Shown here in pieces: positions 62,299-64,000 of a stretch of 64,000 nucleotides of DNA. The stretch is from Mesorhabditis belari. Lineage: Eukaryota; Nematoda; Chromadorea; Rhabditida; Rhabditidae. Numbering within the stretch: position 1 is the stretch's first letter; each line of letters starts with the position of its first letter. The notes below the pieces were generated by a model. That model made no database searches and was not told the DNA's origin. It saw nothing but the letters and a program-made list of their open reading frames with translations. Location: positions 1,927,501 through 1,991,500 of the forward strand of contig CAUEEP010000727.1 in NCBI GenBank assembly GCA_958450365.1. The letters run 5' to 3'. The position numbers were made by a program, and so were the translations under genes.

Positions 62299-64000
62299 AT
62301 GCCCCGTAGCGTAGTGAGGGTCAGGAGGTCGTCGTCAACCGATCCACTATCTCCACCCACACTTCTGGGTTGATTTTTGAACGAATATTCGATTTATTTG
62401 ATTGTTTAGCCCGAATCTGGCACTTCTTTACCGGTAATGAAAGATGGACGAGTTATCACATCTCTGTTTTCTTCATCACGTTTTTCAGGTGGGTATACAG
62501 AGTTAGATAGGCTCTATCCTAAAACAAAGGTCCGTGCTCTGAAACTCATTTTTTATTTACTCAAACTTTACTCATAAGGATATTTTTAATGAAGAACTTA
62601 CCATCAATTGACATGTCTCTACTTTCTTTGGTTTTTCTTCCTTCCCCTTTCTGTTCATCTGAGGTGGATAGAGAGTCGGTCTTGGATGAATTGAATCCAA
62701 AAGAATTGGACTCGAAAAAGGAAAGCTCAAACGGTCTGGGGTTGGTGGTGGTGGTAGAGCCGGTCGTTTTAGAGTTGCAGGAAGTGAGTCCGTTTAAGTT
62801 GAGCTCTGTCGTCGCAAATTCGGACGAGGATTTCACGCGACTAAAAGTTTTTGTTCCCAATTACAATCCCTCCAGTGAAAAATTCCTCATCCAAGCAAGA
62901 TCCACCTCATTCTCAAGACGAACAGAAAGGAAGAAACACCAAAGAAAGAGAAACATGTTAATTGATGGTCAGTTCTTCATTAAAAATATACTTATGGCTA
63001 AGGTTTTAGTAAATAAAAAATTAGTTTCAGAGTTCGGATCCTTGCCACCTAATTTGTTGTGTTTTAGTTTTGCATTTATTCACGCTACTCGAAAGACGCT
63101 TTCTACAGTCAAATCATCAATGATACATGTAATTTTCGTTTGAATCTAGGTATATAACTTTGTGAAATGTTTAGGTGTGGGTCGTTAACTCGTCGGATTC
63201 ATCGTTGTTTCCAACTAAACAAGCAGCTGAAGAATTCCTGGCCTTCTTGGACTTTGGCTTCTTGGTGGCTTATGCTGTTGTAAGTTTCGGATTATTATAA
63301 ATATTTCTGTTCTAATTTTATATTTAGGGTCTATTTTTTGGCGGAATCCTCGGTGATCGCTATAACCCACGAATTGTGCTTTCAATAGGAATGTGGTTGT
63401 CGGCAACGACTGTAAGCTGTTTAATCTCAACATTTTATAATTGATTTTAGGCATTTTTCTTTGGCTTCATGACGGAACAATATCACATATACAACAAAGT
63501 GCTTTATGCGATTCTTTGGATTAGCGGCGGATTATTTCAAAGTGTCGCATGGCCAACGGAGGTAACCAGTTTATTTGCAATGTCAAAGACTTTAAAAACA
63601 AATTAAAGGTTTGTATCATGGGTAATTGGTTTGGGCACGCTTCACGTGGAATTGTGATGGGATTATGGAGTGGCTGCGCGAGTGTTGGAAACATTATTGG
63701 GACAATTATCACCAGTCAAGTTGTGCCACTAGGATACCAGGTAATTTTTTTAAAGCATAAAACATAAAACTATAATTTTAGTGGGCATTCGCTGTCAATT
63801 CATCAATTCTCTTCTTTTTCGCGTTTGTTGTCTTTTGGCATCTCGTCCCTGCTCCTCGGCTTGTAGGTCAAAAATTTGAATACAACCTCATAGTTAATGT
63901 ATTTTTCTTTTTAGGTTTGCCAGAACCTACAGAAACTCCAGATGAAAGAAATCGAGTTATTGAAGAAAGCAGTGAACGACCAAAACCGATCTCATTTTGG
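62299..64000 (+). CDS. SLC37-type sugar-phosphate transporter (MFS), 3' end beyond window
   Basis: Major-facilitator exchanger of the glucose-6-phosphate/glycerol-3-phosphate group. Exons 62299-62368, 62410-62488, 63068-63128, 63175-63279, 63328-63411, 63451-63561, 63609-63740, 63782-63866, 63915-64000+. After the basic start MPRSVVRVRRSSS comes TM1 YHISVFFITFFSFAFIHATR with the family motif HATRKTLSTVKSSM, then FLDFGFLVAYAVGLFFGGIL, GDRYNPRIVLSIGM, SGGLFQSVAWPTEV, MGNWFGHASRGIVMGLWSG, ASVGNIIGTIITSQVVPLG, FFFAFVVFWHLVPAPRL, and ERPKPISFW in the central loop. Donor g|gtcaaa at 63866 restores the family frame (RLVGLPEP). The 3' splice site AATTAAAG before 63609 is atypical. Six helices are visible. 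Confidence 0.9.
62530..63043. repeat. Inverted-repeat insertion in SLC37 intron 2
   Basis: Arms 62530-62655 and 62918-63043 are inverted copies (about 85% alike; for example TTAATGAAGAACT(T)ACCATCAATT against its mirror), around a 262-nt middle. The middle is open on both strands (up to 184 codons with the arms), but no known domain is seen. The whole element sits inside the intron between TM1 coding pieces. Confidence 0.85.

Overview
The window reads as nuclear DNA of a rhabditid (Caenorhabditis-type) nematode. The reasons are very short introns (often 40-60 nt) ending in TTTTCAG or TTTTTAG, splice acceptors lying just upstream of start codons as expected for spliced-leader trans-splicing, close-packed same-strand genes, replication-dependent histone genes with the short 3' stem-loop, AT-rich spacers, and many foldback MITEs. 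Exon models below were joined by eye from splice motifs and reading-frame phase. No species can be named.

Layout. 0-3.4 kb: a histone cluster (H2A cut by the window edge; H4 and a frameshifted H3 sharing a divergent promoter) with a small unrelated membrane-protein gene inside it. 3.4-7.6 kb: repeats, including a MITE with an 8-bp target duplication. 7.6-10.5 kb: a 13-exon seven-helix receptor. 10.8-25.1 kb, minus strand: kinesin -> unrecognised multi-exon protein -> protein tyrosine phosphatase -> O6-alkylguanine-DNA alkyltransferase; the kinesin/unknown pair is close enough to be an operon. A Merlin-type transposon with a broken transposase sits in a kinesin intron.

25-35 kb is a mosaic of segmental duplications: a cadherin fragment copied from about 23 kb downstream is fused to a copy of the kinesin 3' end. 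That copy now forms a free-standing coiled-coil gene, head to head with a CNNM-type transporter gene. A third, internally deleted copy carries the CNNM 5' end with it. 35-41.9 kb holds no gene that I can support, only satellites and foldback elements. 41.9-56.2 kb is one 39-exon cadherin with a signal peptide, a threonine-rich spacer, one transmembrane helix and a cytoplasmic tail.

58.4-64 kb, plus strand, is a likely operon-like run: a Merlin-like zinc-ribbon ORF, rps-17 (with two related H/ACA-type snoRNA candidates in its introns), a small unknown protein, the TIM14/DnaJ import-motor subunit, and an SLC37-type sugar-phosphate transporter cut by the window end.

The most striking signal is a replication-dependent-histone 3' stem-loop placed 22 nt after the stop codon of the Merlin transposase remnant, almost identical to the stem-loops of the three histone genes in the same window.
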